Assembly (NCBI GenBank): GCA_029256725.1
Contig: JAQSXJ010000017.1
Span: forward strand, 55,556-119,555
DNA from: Anaerocolumna sp.
Lineage (GTDB): Bacteria > Bacillota > Clostridia > Lachnospirales > Lachnospiraceae
DNA length: 64,000 nucleotides
Reading direction: 5' to 3'
Shown: positions 1 through 8,490 of the stretch, in pieces
Position numbering within the stretch: the first letter of the stretch is position 1
How the letters are laid out: every line of letters starts with the position of its first letter
Notes under the pieces: model-generated
Told to the model about the DNA's origin: nothing
The model's database searches: none
What the model saw: only the letters and a program-made list of their open reading frames with translations
Made by a program: the position numbers and the translations under genes

Positions 1-1250
1 AGGTTCCCGGCGATAAATCCATCTCTCACCGCAGCGTAATGTTTGGTGCTCTTGCAAACGGTACAACAGAGGTGACTAATTTTTTAGAAGGTGCGGATTG
101 TCTGTCTACTATAAGCTGTTTTCGCAGAATGGGTATACATATTGAACATATAAAGGGAAATACTTCTGTACTTGTACGAGGCAAAGGATTAAGAGGCTTA
201 AAAGCACCTGAGGGTATGCTGGATGTAGGTAACAGCGGAACAACGATGCGTCTTATGTCAGGAATCCTATCCGGTCAGACTTTTGAAACAACAATAACAG
301 GAGATTCCTCTATACAAAAACGTCCTATGGGCAGAGTTATAGAACCCTTATCTCAGATGGGTGCAAATATCAGAAGTATATCCGGAAACGGTCTAGCTCC
401 ACTACTAATAACACCTGTCAGTAACGGTATTTACGGTATTAACTATATTTCAAAGGTTGCATCTGCACAGGTGAAATCTTCTATTCTCCTGGCAGGACTT
501 TATGCAGAAGGTCCAACTTCCGTAACTGAACCCTATGTATCAAGAAATCATACTGAGATTATGTTAAAGAGTATGGGGGCAGATATTATTTCTAAGGATA
601 CTACTGTTACTTTAAATCCGGGTACAGAACTTACAGGAAACCGTATTGAGGTCCCTGGAGATATCTCTTCTGCTGCTTATTTTATTGCTGCCGGCCTTTT
701 AGTACCGGGCTCTGAAATTCTGATTAAGAATGTAGGTATTAATCCTACCAGAGATGGAATTATACGAGTGATAAAAGCTATGGGAGCTGATTTTGAAATT
801 CTTGACATCCGCAATACCGATTCTGAAGCTGCTGCTGATATACTTGTTCGCCATAGTAACTTAAAAGCAACAGAAATTGGTGGAGATATTATTCCAACTC
901 TAATCGATGAGATTCCCATTATAGCTGTTATGGCTTGTTTTGCAGAAGGCACGACAATAATCCGGGATGCTGCTGAGCTGAAAGTAAAGGAATCCAACCG
1001 TATTGATGTTATGGTTAAGAACCTGTCTCTTTTAGGTGCTAAGGTTCAGGCAACAGAGGATGGTATGATAATAACCGGAGGAACCGCCTTAAAAGGAAAT
1101 ACCATAGATAGTATGGACGATCATCGAATTGCCATGTCCTTTGCCATTGCAGGCTTATTGGCTGATGGAGAAACCAAGATTTTGAATGCTGACTGTGTGA
1201 ATATCTCATATCCCGGCTTTTATGATGATCTGCAGAAATTAGGAAAATAA
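1..1250 (+). CDS. aroA: 3-phosphoshikimate 1-carboxyvinyltransferase (EPSP synthase), 5' partial
   Basis: Transfers enolpyruvyl from PEP to shikimate-3-phosphate, the sixth step of the shikimate pathway (cytoplasm). The track ORF starts at an internal ATG at 39. The same frame runs open to the window edge and encodes PGDKSISHRS, the substrate-binding N-terminal signature, so the real start lies upstream of the window. Further family motifs are NSGTTMRL, SRNHTEIMLKSMGA, KESNRIDVM and DDHRIAMS near the C-terminus. The C-terminus is complete and a strong terminator follows. Perhaps 15-20 residues are missing from the start. Identity is very secure. Confidence 0.97.
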   Translation, partial: VPGDKSISHRSVMFGALANGTTEVTNFLEGADCLSTISCFRRMGIHIEHIKGNTSVLVRGKGLRGLKAPEGMLDVGNSGTTMRLMSGILSGQTFETTITGDSSIQKRPMGRVIEPLSQMGANIRSISGNGLAPLLITPVSNGIYGINYISKVASAQVKSSILLAGLYAEGPTSVTEPYVSRNHTEIMLKSMGADIISKDTTVTLNPGTELTGNRIEVPGDISSAAYFIAAGLLVPGSEILIKNVGINPTRDGIIRVIKAMGADFEILDIRNTDSEAAADILVRHSNLKATEIGGDIIPTLIDEIPIIAVMACFAEGTTIIRDAAELKVKESNRIDVMVKNLSLLGAKVQATEDGMIITGGTALKGNTIDSMDDHRIAMSFAIAGLLADGETKILNADCVNISYPGFYDDLQKLGK

Positions 1251-1269
1251 TAGAACAAGAATGATATAA

Positions 1270-1316
1270 CTGCCGGATATTACAATTAATATTATTGAAT
1301 GTCCGGCAGCTTTTTT
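1270..1316 (+). terminator. Rho-independent terminator after aroA
   Basis: An 8-bp stem CTGCCGGA/TCCGGCAG (1270-1277 with 1302-1309) with a 24-nt loop is followed by CTTTTTT. It sits just after the aroA stop and also faces the end of queA, so it may act on both strands. Confidence 0.85.
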
Positions 1317-1336
1317 ATATTCATATAATAAAACGC

Positions 1337-2389
1337 CTAAGATATAAACATGGCATCGCCAAAGCTAAAGAATCGATAGCGTTCCTTTACTGCTGCTTCA
1401 TAAGCTGCCATAATATTGTCTCTTCCGGCTAATGCAGAAACTAACATCATTAAAGTAGACTCAGGAAGATGGAAGTTAGTAATCAAACCATCCAGAACCT
1501 TAAAACGGTAACCAGGATAAATAAAGATTGTTGTGTCTCCGCTTCCGGGATGAATAATACCGCTCTCATCCGATGCGGATTCTACGGTACGGCAGCTGGT
1601 GGTACCTACACAAATAATCCTGCCACCTTTCTTTTTGGTTTCATTTATAGTTGCAGCTGCTTCTTCTGTAACCTGATAGAACTCTGAATGCATATGATGC
1701 TCCAAAACATTATTAACTTTAACCGGCCGAAATGTACCAAGCCCTACATGAAGAGTGACATTGGCTACTGAAATGCTCATCTGCTCAATCTGCTCTAGGA
1801 GTTCTTTTGTAAAATGCAGCCCTGCCGTTGGTGCAGCAGCAGATCCTTCTACTTTGGCATAGACTGTCTGATAACGGTTTTTATCCTCTAATTGATGTGT
1901 AATATAAGGAGGAAGGGGCATCTCGCCTAACTTATCCAGTATCTCTTCAAATATTCCCTCATATTTAAACTGAACCAATCGGTTCCCGTCCTCTAGCTGA
2001 TCAATAATCTCACCAATCAATATCCCGTTACCAAAGCTTATTTTTGAACCTGTCCTTGCTTTTTTACCCGGTTTTACAAGAGTCTCCCAGATATCATTTT
2101 CTCTGCGTTTTAACAGGAGGAGTTCTATTCTGGCACCAGGTGTTTTAGCCTCGCTGCTTTCACCTTCATGGATTTTCTCCCCTAGAAGTCTTGCAGGTAT
2201 AACCTTGGTATTATTAATAACCAGACAGTCTCCTTCTTTCAGGTAATCTGTTATTTGCTTAAAAATTTTATGTTCAATGTTACCTGTATTCTTATTTAAC
2301 ACCATCAGTCTTGAACCCGAACGATCTTCAAGGGGATCCTGTGCAATAAGCTCTTCCGGTAAATCATAATTAAAATCCTGTGTCTTCAT
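1337..2389 (-). CDS. queA: S-adenosylmethionine:tRNA ribosyltransferase-isomerase
   Basis: Transfers and isomerises the ribosyl group of SAM onto 7-aminomethyl-deazaguanine in tRNA, giving epoxyqueuosine. Family motifs: [40 protein letters not shown] and [15 protein letters not shown]. The 350-aa length is normal. The track start is a TTG at 2416; the ATG at 2389 ([17 protein letters not shown]) matches the family N-terminus and has a modest ACAGG seven bases upstream. It lies 83 bp downstream of the ttcA-like gene on the same strand, so the two are probably cotranscribed tRNA-modification genes. Confidence 0.95.
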   Translation of the reverse strand: MKTQDFNYDLPEELIAQDPLEDRSGSRLMVLNKNTGNIEHKIFKQITDYLKEGDCLVINNTKVIPARLLGEKIHEGESSEAKTPGARIELLLLKRRENDIWETLVKPGKKARTGSKISFGNGILIGEIIDQLEDGNRLVQFKYEGIFEEILDKLGEMPLPPYITHQLEDKNRYQTVYAKVEGSAAAPTAGLHFTKELLEQIEQMSISVANVTLHVGLGTFRPVKVNNVLEHHMHSEFYQVTEEAAATINETKKKGGRIICVGTTSCRTVESASDESGIIHPGSGDTTIFIYPGYRFKVLDGLITNFHLPESTLMMLVSALAGRDNIMAAYEAAVKERYRFFSFGDAMFIS

Positions 2390-2472
2390 GTTTACGCCTG
2401 TCTCATACCGCAACAATTTCTATGGATTGTGACTTTTACGGCATCCTTTCTGTTATCTGCTTAATCTGTTAG

Positions 2473-3321
2473 TTAATCCTCTTCTACGATTTCTGTTCTG
2501 TCATAATCATCTAAAAAGCTGTGAGGAACCTGATGCTTCTGATAACCAATCATAGTATCCAGATTGACATTGTGGACACTCCTAAAGATATTCATATCAA
2601 TAACATTGCTTGTCTGTCTGAATTTCTTTACAAGTTCTTTCATTTCCTGGCGTTTGGAACCCATACCGTTGTCTCCAAGCATACAGTTTTCTGTCAGTCT
2701 GCAGGCACACTGAATGAAGTTAAGATTATTGTATTTCTTCCAGGCGAGGATATCCGCTTCTTTCACCATATAGAGCGGACGTATCAACTCCATTCCTTCA
2801 TAATTCGTGCTATGAAGTTTAGGCATCATGCCTTTCATCTGTCCGCTGTAGAGCATGCTCATTAGTACGGTTTCGATTACATCATCAAAATGATGTCCTA
2901 ACGCTATCTTATTACATCCTAACTCCTTCGCATGCTTATAGAGATAACCCCTTCTCATCTTAGCACAAAGATAACAGGGTGAATCCGGCACAGAAGCAAC
3001 AACCTCAAAGATATTACTATTAAATACCGTAATCGGTATATTAAGATATTCGGCATTATCCAGTATAATCTGCCTATTATATGGATTGTACCCCGGGTCC
3101 ATTACCATAAATACAAGGTCAAAGTGAACTCTTCCATGTTTCTTAAGCTCCTGCATACATTTTGCAAGAAGCATAGAATCCTTACCACCGGATATACATA
3201 CTGCAATCTTGTCCCCTTCACTGATTAACTGATAATCATTCACCGCAGTAATAAATTTTCTCCAGATTTCCTTACGGAATCTTTTTATAATACTTCTCTC
3301 AATATCTATATAATTATCCAT
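2473..3321 (-). CDS. TtcA-family PP-loop tRNA sulfurtransferase (tRNA 2-thiocytidine synthase-like)
   Basis: ATP-pyrophosphatase superfamily enzyme of 282 aa. The PP-loop CISGGKDSMLL is near residue 43, and CYLCAKMRRGYLY plus the later C-A-C cluster (QCACRLTENC) supply the cysteines that hold an Fe-S cluster in TtcA. HHFDDVIETVLM is the family ATP-binding motif. It probably thiolates tRNA position 32 or a related site; the exact target is not visible from sequence. The start ATG has AGAGGAATA directly upstream. It lies between a cysteine desulfurase and queA, and the desulfurase is the natural sulfur donor. Confidence 0.85.
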   Translation of the reverse strand: MDNYIDIERSIIKRFRKEIWRKFITAVNDYQLISEGDKIAVCISGGKDSMLLAKCMQELKKHGRVHFDLVFMVMDPGYNPYNRQIILDNAEYLNIPITVFNSNIFEVVASVPDSPCYLCAKMRRGYLYKHAKELGCNKIALGHHFDDVIETVLMSMLYSGQMKGMMPKLHSTNYEGMELIRPLYMVKEADILAWKKYNNLNFIQCACRLTENCMLGDNGMGSKRQEMKELVKKFRQTSNVIDMNIFRSVHNVNLDTMIGYQKHQVPHSFLDDYDRTEIVEED

Positions 3322-3436
3322 TATTCCTCTTTTCTAACGTACAATTTACTCTGTTTCATTCGTTCTAATTCTTTGGCTTCAATTCTTTGACTTCAATTCT
3401 TTAGCTCTAATTTTTGACTCCATTACTTGAAATCAC
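3322..3436. repeat. Short imperfect tandem repeat between the desulfurase and ttcA-like genes
   Basis: About four imperfect copies of a 14-17 nt unit resembling AATTCTTTGRCTTC lie at about 3363-3420 in the 115-bp gap between the two minus-strand genes. The tract is A/T-rich and non-coding. No terminator is seen, so readthrough from the desulfurase into the tRNA genes is plausible. Confidence 0.55.
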
Positions 3437-4549
3437 CTAATTTTTTAGAGCTGCTTCAAATACCTCAAGAAATGTATCAATCTCCTCCTCTGTTGTCAAA
3501 TGACTTAAACTAACACGCAGAGTGGCCAGGGAAAGCTTCTTGTCCTTTGTCATGGCATAAACGGGTTTTGATACGGTATTTACAGCGCAGCAAGCTGATT
3601 TGGTCGCAACATAAATATCCTTTTCATTAAGAGCAGCTAAAAGCAGATTGGTATTTATATTTTTTATACTGATATTTAATATATACGGTGAACCATTCTC
3701 AGGAGTGTTAATTACTATGTTCTTATTTCTTTCGAAGGCCTTACGAAGTTTTCTATTCATGCTGGCAACACGATCTCTGTGTTGGTCAATATTTACTGTA
3801 GTTAACTCAATTGCCTTTTCTAAAGAAACTGCCAGAGCAAGGGCCGGTGTTCCACTTCGAAAGCTCGTAGTACTTAAACCACCGTGAATCAATGGTTCTA
3901 GTATAACATTCTCTTTTTTAAGTAACAACCCAACCCCTGTCAAACCATAAATTTTATGACCGGAGCATGTAAACAAATCCATGTGCTCAAAAGCTACCGG
4001 AATCTTACCTACTGCCTGGGTTGCATCCACATGAAGAAAACAGTGTTTTTTTTCCTTGACTATTTCATATATCTTATCAATAGGTTGAATAACACCTATC
4101 TCACTGTCTACAATAGCCAGCGATACTAAGATGGTATCCTCTCTTAAAAGTTCTTTTAAGTGTTCAAGATCGATCTCACCGGTTTTGGTGACATTAACAA
4201 AATCTATTTCAAAGCCTTCATTTTGCAGTGCAGCAGCCGGTCCTGTTACAGAGGCATGCTCTAAAAAGGAAGTTATGATATGTTTACCGTATCTCTGATA
4301 ACTCTTCGCAACGCCTTTAATTGCCTGATTATTGGATTCACTGGCACCAGAGGTATATATTATTTCTTCCGGTTTGGCAGACAGCATACTGGCAATATGA
4401 GCTGTAGCTTCTTCCATTCTCTTCAATGCCTCAAGACCTAGTGCATGGGGTGAATTAGGATTTCCCGGATACTGGAGTGCTGCATCCCCAAATGCCTTCA
4501 AAACGTCTGCATCAACAGGGGTATGGGCTGCATAATCTAAATATATCAT
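3437..4549 (-). CDS. Cysteine desulfurase, NifS/IscS family (PLP-dependent)
   Basis: Releases sulfur from cysteine as an enzyme-bound persulfide. The 370-aa protein starts MIYLDYAAHTP and carries the PLP-lysine motif TCSGHKIYGLTG. The mobile-loop sequence SACCAV contains the candidate persulfide cysteines. The start is supported by AGAGG six bases upstream. It is first in a minus-strand run with the TtcA-like gene and queA, so its likely client is tRNA thiolation, not bulk Fe-S assembly; the window has a separate SufS at 44-45 kb. The client assignment is inference from neighbourhood. Confidence 0.93.
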   Translation of the reverse strand: MIYLDYAAHTPVDADVLKAFGDAALQYPGNPNSPHALGLEALKRMEEATAHIASMLSAKPEEIIYTSGASESNNQAIKGVAKSYQRYGKHIITSFLEHASVTGPAAALQNEGFEIDFVNVTKTGEIDLEHLKELLREDTILVSLAIVDSEIGVIQPIDKIYEIVKEKKHCFLHVDATQAVGKIPVAFEHMDLFTCSGHKIYGLTGVGLLLKKENVILEPLIHGGLSTTSFRSGTPALALAVSLEKAIELTTVNIDQHRDRVASMNRKLRKAFERNKNIVINTPENGSPYILNISIKNINTNLLLAALNEKDIYVATKSACCAVNTVSKPVYAMTKDKKLSLATLRVSLSHLTTEEEIDTFLEVFEAALKN

Positions 4550-4938
4550 TGTAACCTCTTTCCTTCTATCAAAATATATTCTTACGCATTCGAATAATAG
4601 TCTAAGTATAAATATTCCTATTTTGTCATCTTTGTTATGACTAACTGAAACATACGAGATTTATCATACTTTTCCTAAAGAGTTTTGTCAATCCCAATGG
4701 AGATAAATCTCCTATTGATATAAATCATTTTCATGAACTTCTAACACTTGCAAACAAATGTTCTTCAAATACTTACAACCTTTCAATAAAAACTAAGTTC
4801 AACTAATGACATTATATTCATAAGAATATTATATTTCATGGTTTGTTTATCAAATTTTACAAAATTTTTAGAATTCTATTGCATTATCTTCAAAAGCATA
4901 GTATATTATGAAGGAAAAAAGAAGAAAGGGTGAATAAA
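4550..4938. other. Divergent intergenic region
   Basis: This AT-rich gap separates the minus-strand desulfurase from the plus-strand small gene. It holds the plus promoter listed separately. No ORF with a ribosome binding site and no recognisable riboswitch were seen. Confidence 0.5.
4879..4907 (+). promoter_or_regulatory. Sigma-A-type promoter for the 104-aa gene
   Basis: TTGCAT (4879-4884), a 17-bp spacer and TATATT (4902-4907) lie about 30 bp upstream of the ATG at 4939. Confidence 0.6.
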
Positions 4939-5253
4939 ATGAATTTTACTCATACTAGTGACGCTACCGAGCATCACAAAAACGAATTCGAGCATATTAA
5001 GGAAACTATTTTTAAGTTATGTATCGGTGATATTCCCTTCACTTCCGTTAATAAGCCCGTTACTCTTGATTATAAAAACAGAGAAGTTCTTTTATTAATA
5101 GAGGGTGAACTATTAGGTAGTGTTCCATTTGAAATCATTTATTTTGATATAAAGAGAAGACAATTGGATGTTAAGGATTATGCTTATGCTATTGCAGAGC
5201 TCATAAGAGAAGAAATCAGCAAGTTAACAGTTGTTAAAACAGCTCTTGCATAA
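4939..5253 (+). CDS. Conserved-looking hypothetical protein, 104 aa
   Basis: I do not recognise the family. The product is small, acidic and soluble-looking, with no signal peptide or membrane segment. It has a His/Glu-rich N-terminus, a central beta-rich stretch (VTLDYKNREVLLLIEGELLG) and a C-terminal helix. The track start is GTG at 4930, but AAAGGGTG lies at the right distance from the ATG at 4939, so I use that. It has its own promoter and a perfect terminator, so it is a monocistronic, real gene. Function unknown. Confidence 0.8.
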   Translation: MNFTHTSDATEHHKNEFEHIKETIFKLCIGDIPFTSVNKPVTLDYKNREVLLLIEGELLGSVPFEIIYFDIKRRQLDVKDYAYAIAELIREEISKLTVVKTALA

Positions 5254-5260
5254 CAAGCAA

Positions 5261-5288
5261 AATGCGCCCTATAAACTGGCGCATTTTT
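5261..5288 (+). terminator. Rho-independent terminator
   Basis: Perfect 8-bp stem AATGCGCC/GGCGCATT with a 9-nt loop followed by TTT, eight bases after the stop of the 104-aa gene. Confidence 0.9.
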
Positions 5289-5330
5289 CATATATTATTC
5301 TATCTTATTGAATCTCATATTTACTAATTG

Positions 5331-5352
5331 AAAGCCTTTATAAGGCTTTTTT
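5331..5352 (-). terminator. Terminator-like hairpin at the end of the GNAT gene
   Basis: AAAGCCT-TTATA-AGGCTTT forms a short stem next to T-runs and lies just beyond the minus-strand GNAT stop at 5356. It could act in either direction. Confidence 0.6.
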
Positions 5353-5355
5353 CAT

Positions 5356-5883
5356 TTATCCTTTACTAAGTGACAGGCTATAAATATTGTGAAGATACTT
5401 CTCATTTCGAAATAATACATACTCAGTACCTGCTACCTTAAAGCCCAAGCTTTCCGCCAGTCGTATGGATTTGTCATTATCAACAGAAATTATAGCTCGT
5501 ACTTCATGAACTTTCATTACCTCTTCTGCATATATGATTATTTCTTTTAAGGCTTCCTGCATATAGCCCTTTCCCCAGTACTCTTCTCTTAAATCATAAC
5601 CAATATCAATTATTCCTTCATTCTTATTCCAGCAATGAAATCCGCAGGTTCCCATTTTCACATTATCAGCTGTTCGAATTACAATCCAACGATGCTGCAA
5701 TCGCGGTTCAGGGTAGATGTAGAAATCTATAATTTCATCTGCCTGCTCAAGTTTCGTCAAAGGCTCTGCATCAAACAAATATCTGTTGACTATATCATTT
5801 GAAAATTGATGGAATATGAAATCCCTATCTTCCATTTCTATGTTCCTTAAAATCAATCGATCCGTTTCCAAGTTCTTAAACAT
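5356..5883 (-). CDS. GNAT-family N-acetyltransferase (RimJ/RimL-like)
   Basis: Acetyl-CoA-dependent N-acyltransferase of 175 aa. It opens with the family-typical LETDRLILRNIEMED. The acetyl-CoA loop region is YDLREEYWGKGYMQEALKEI, and VRAIISVDNDKSIRLAESLGF is the usual C-terminal GNAT motif. The substrate cannot be deduced. Tandem ATGs occur at 5886 and 5883; GGAGG is better placed for 5883. It appears to be monocistronic. Confidence 0.88.
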   Translation of the reverse strand: MFKNLETDRLILRNIEMEDRDFIFHQFSNDIVNRYLFDAEPLTKLEQADEIIDFYIYPEPRLQHRWIVIRTADNVKMGTCGFHCWNKNEGIIDIGYDLREEYWGKGYMQEALKEIIIYAEEVMKVHEVRAIISVDNDKSIRLAESLGFKVAGTEYVLFRNEKYLHNIYSLSLSKG

Positions 5884-6028
5884 CATACCTCCCCAACTCC
5901 CGTAGATTAACTATTAGCTTAAAGATATTTCTCATCCCTAAATTATATATTGATACTTCCAGATATTCAGGCGAGTTTTCAGGCAGTATTACAGGTCTGC
6001 CTGCCATACTGCCTAAGTAATAAGTAAC

Positions 6029-6781
6029 TTATACACTAACTTTCTTATCTAACATCCATGCTGTAGTAATATAGGCAATGATTGTTACAACAACATGAAA
6101 CAGTATTCCTACTATTAAAGAAGTATCATTAATTGCATTTATACCTAATGCAAACAATAAAAAGTCTTCTAACTTCCCTATAGAGATTATCATAATAAAA
6201 AAGATTACAAAACTAATAAAGCTTTTTCCTCTCTTATCTGCCAGGAAAGTAGCACTTAAGGTAATTGAAAGATAGGAAAGTGTAATTATAGTTATCCATG
6301 TAACCAGAATCACTAATATCACCAGAACCAAATATTTATAATCCAGATTTATATTAAACTGCAAATTTACAAACTCTTTAAGGGCTCTATTGATTTCATT
6401 TAAAGATGAATATTTCGCCAATAGGACAGCTCCATCCATTATAAACAATAAAGCAAAAGCAAGACCGGATAACATTATTTGCAGTGCTGAGCTTATAACC
6501 TTAGCCCCAATAATCGAATATGTGGTATTCGGTGTTAGAAAGAGCATATAACTGTGTTTTTGTTTAAGGTCACTCTGAAAAGTCATAATAGACTCAAAAG
6601 CTATAAAAAATAATGCTCCGACAGTAAACAAACTAAGTAACCCAAGTGCAAGCCCTATCGTTTCACTTTTATCCATAATAAATCCTGTAAAGAACATGAT
6701 TTCACCAAGTAAAGCTATCGCTAAAATTATTAACTTGGAAAATGCCTGCTTTCTCAATTCATACTTCATTAATTTTAACAT
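6029..6781 (-). CDS. ABC-2-type transporter permease
   Basis: A 250-aa membrane protein with about six hydrophobic segments starting at residue 15 (LIILAIALLGEIMFFTGF) and ending with VVVTIIAYITTAWML before a short basic tail. The ORF track extends to 6826, but GGAGG lies directly before the ATG at 6781 (MLKLMKYELRKQAF), which gives a typical ABC-2 permease N-terminus. It is last in the GntR-ATPase-permease operon. The substrate is unknown; YtrA-type modules in Firmicutes usually respond to cell-wall antibiotics. Confidence 0.88.
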   Translation of the reverse strand: MLKLMKYELRKQAFSKLIILAIALLGEIMFFTGFIMDKSETIGLALGLLSLFTVGALFFIAFESIMTFQSDLKQKHSYMLFLTPNTTYSIIGAKVISSALQIMLSGLAFALLFIMDGAVLLAKYSSLNEINRALKEFVNLQFNINLDYKYLVLVILVILVTWITIITLSYLSITLSATFLADKRGKSFISFVIFFIMIISIGKLEDFLLFALGINAINDTSLIVGILFHVVVTIIAYITTAWMLDKKVSV

Positions 6782-6888
6782 AATTTCCTCCATCTTTGCG
6801 CACCTATACGCTTTATACGCCAACAATTAGGCTTTCTATATTTAAATACTACGTCTTTGACCCCTTTAAACTATCATTTAATGCTTAC

Positions 6889-7578
6889 TTAAGCATAAAT
6901 CTCTTTATATAATTCTACTATGGACTTCTTATGTGTCTCCCTTAATTCCTCAGCAGCACCTTCCAGGGCAACTGTACCATTCTTTATAAAGATTGCATTA
7001 TCTACAACAGCTTCTAACTCATCAACCAGATGTGTTGAAATTAGAATGGTATTATTATCACCAACAGCTTCCAGTATTGTTGTCATAATCTTTTCCCTTG
7101 AAATAATATCAATTCCGTTAAGCGGTTCATCCAGCATATAAAGATCTGCTTTACGGGCAAGAGTTGCGGCAAGCTTTAACTTAGCTGCAAGACCGGAAGA
7201 TAGTGCCTTTGCTTGGTCTTTCTTGTTTAAATCCATTCTAACAAGTAATTCTTCATATCTCTTCATATCAAAATCTTCAAAGAAATCCTGATAATAAACA
7301 CCTACATCATCTATGGTCATGTAATTATAGAAGAAAGGTTCTGTTGACATATATGCTACTTTCTTTTTAGATTCTACCCCGATTGGATTTCCCATAAAGG
7401 TGATACTTCCGCTGGTGGGTTTTACAAGACCGGCCGCCATTTTCATAAATGTGGTTTTTCCGCTGCCATTTGGTCCAAGAAGTGCATATATCTTTCCTCT
7501 CTCTATATCAAGATTCAAATTATCTACCGCTACCTTTGTCATGTATTTCTTTTTTAAGTTACTGCATTGCAAAAACAT
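6889..7578 (-). CDS. ABC transporter ATP-binding protein
   Basis: Cytoplasmic ATPase subunit of 229 aa that pairs with the downstream permease. It carries Walker A GPNGSGKTT (about residue 36) and Walker B LYMLDEPLNGID. The signature region reads ALSSGLAAKLKLAATLA, a degenerate LSGGQ as in other YtrB/EcsA-like proteins. A GGAGG ribosome site precedes the ATG. It is the middle gene of the operon, about 85 bp after the GntR gene. Confidence 0.92.
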   Translation of the reverse strand: MFLQCSNLKKKYMTKVAVDNLNLDIERGKIYALLGPNGSGKTTFMKMAAGLVKPTSGSITFMGNPIGVESKKKVAYMSTEPFFYNYMTIDDVGVYYQDFFEDFDMKRYEELLVRMDLNKKDQAKALSSGLAAKLKLAATLARKADLYMLDEPLNGIDIISREKIMTTILEAVGDNNTILISTHLVDELEAVVDNAIFIKNGTVALEGAAEELRETHKKSIVELYKEIYA

Positions 7579-7662
7579 ATGAATTCCTCCTATTATTTCA
7601 TTAAGTTTAATAACTCTTATTCTTTGTATTTAACCCTGTGATATGGTAACTAAAGTTTTCTT

Positions 7663-8019
7663 CTAATTGGCATACCTTTCATCAAGAAGAATCATTATTT
7701 CCTGTTTCTGTATTCCCAATGACTTCATTCCATTTATAAACTGTTCCAATATTTCGTTAGCCATATCTTTCCTGATACTTATAATCTTCTCATTCTCCTC
7801 TGTTACAAAAGTTCCAAGGCCTCTTTTTGTAAAACAAATCTCCTGCAACTCCAGTTCACGGTATATACGACTGGCTGTATTAGGATTAATCTTATACTTT
7901 AATGCCATATCTCTGCCTGATGGCAACTTATCACCGGGTTTTAGTACCCCAGTAATGATATCTTTCTTAATATCCTGAATAACTTGAATATAAATTGGGA
8001 TATTATTATCAAATTCCAT
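7663..8019 (-). CDS. GntR-family transcriptional regulator, YtrA-like
   Basis: A 118-aa regulator with an N-terminal winged helix (IPIYIQVIQDIKKDIITGVLKPGDKLPSGRDMALKY, then NPNTASRIYRELE) and a short C-terminal helical dimerisation tail, the YtrA subfamily layout. It is first in the ABC operon and 85 bp downstream of a promoter overlapped by a large palindrome, so autoregulation is very likely. The ligand is unknown. Start ATG supported by AGAGG. Confidence 0.93.
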   Translation of the reverse strand: MEFDNNIPIYIQVIQDIKKDIITGVLKPGDKLPSGRDMALKYKINPNTASRIYRELELQEICFTKRGLGTFVTEENEKIISIRKDMANEILEQFINGMKSLGIQKQEIMILLDERYAN

Positions 8020-8103
8020 ATTTACCTCTTTTCTCCAACCACATTAATGTTGCTTTACAATTTGGATTTTTATTAAAACACCCACCCTCTTAATATTTTG
8101 TGT

Positions 8104-8135
8104 TACTAGTGAACTATTTATATAGTACACTAGTA
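8104..8135 (-). promoter_or_regulatory. 32-bp palindromic operator, probably for the YtrA-like GntR regulator
   Basis: TACTAGTGAACTATTT paired with TATATAGTACACTAGTA is a near-perfect palindrome: 14 of 16 base pairs match about the centre at 8119/8120. It covers the -10 box and spacer of the promoter for the GntR-ABC operon, as expected for a steric repressor site. Confidence 0.85.
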
Positions 8136-8150
8136 TTTTGTTTCTGTCAA
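8122..8150 (-). promoter_or_regulatory. Promoter of the GntR-ABC operon
   Basis: On the minus strand a perfect -35 TTGACA (8150-8145), a 17-bp spacer and -10 TACTAT (8127-8122) lie about 100 bp before the regulator start. The -10 lies within the palindrome. Confidence 0.88.
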
Positions 8151-8490
8151 TAATATTTATATTATTTTTTTGAAAATAATCATATACTCCCTCACATCTA
8201 ATTAATACTGCTACTTTAAAAACATATGTATTACTGAACTTTTCTATTGCAGTAGAAAATGCCGACTGACATTTCATCCACACTCTGCGTAAAAACATAT
8301 ATTTTGCCTCTGGCATTATTCATACAATCTATGATTGCTAATGCATACAAAGCGTTAATATGTTTTGCAAAAAGTGTAAAAGAAAAGCCAATCGGCATTT
8401 TATAAAAACAGTAAGTTTACATCACTCGTTTCTTCTTGGTATCTAAATAACTCCGTAACTTCCACTACAAGAAATAAAAAGACCAGAATT

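Larger units (their letters stand above)
8020..8490. other. Intergenic region between the GntR operon and the Fur-like gene
   Basis: The gap holds the GntR promoter and operator. It also holds a 10-bp inverted repeat, AAAATGCCGA (8256-8265) and TCGGCATTTT (8392-8401), about 126 nt apart and of unknown meaning. The track ORF 8044-8316 runs through the operator and is not credible as a gene. Confidence 0.5.

Noticed and set aside
8044-8316. 90-aa minus-strand ORF upstream of the GntR gene
   Set aside because: It runs through the operator and promoter of the GntR operon, has no ribosome site and an unlikely composition.
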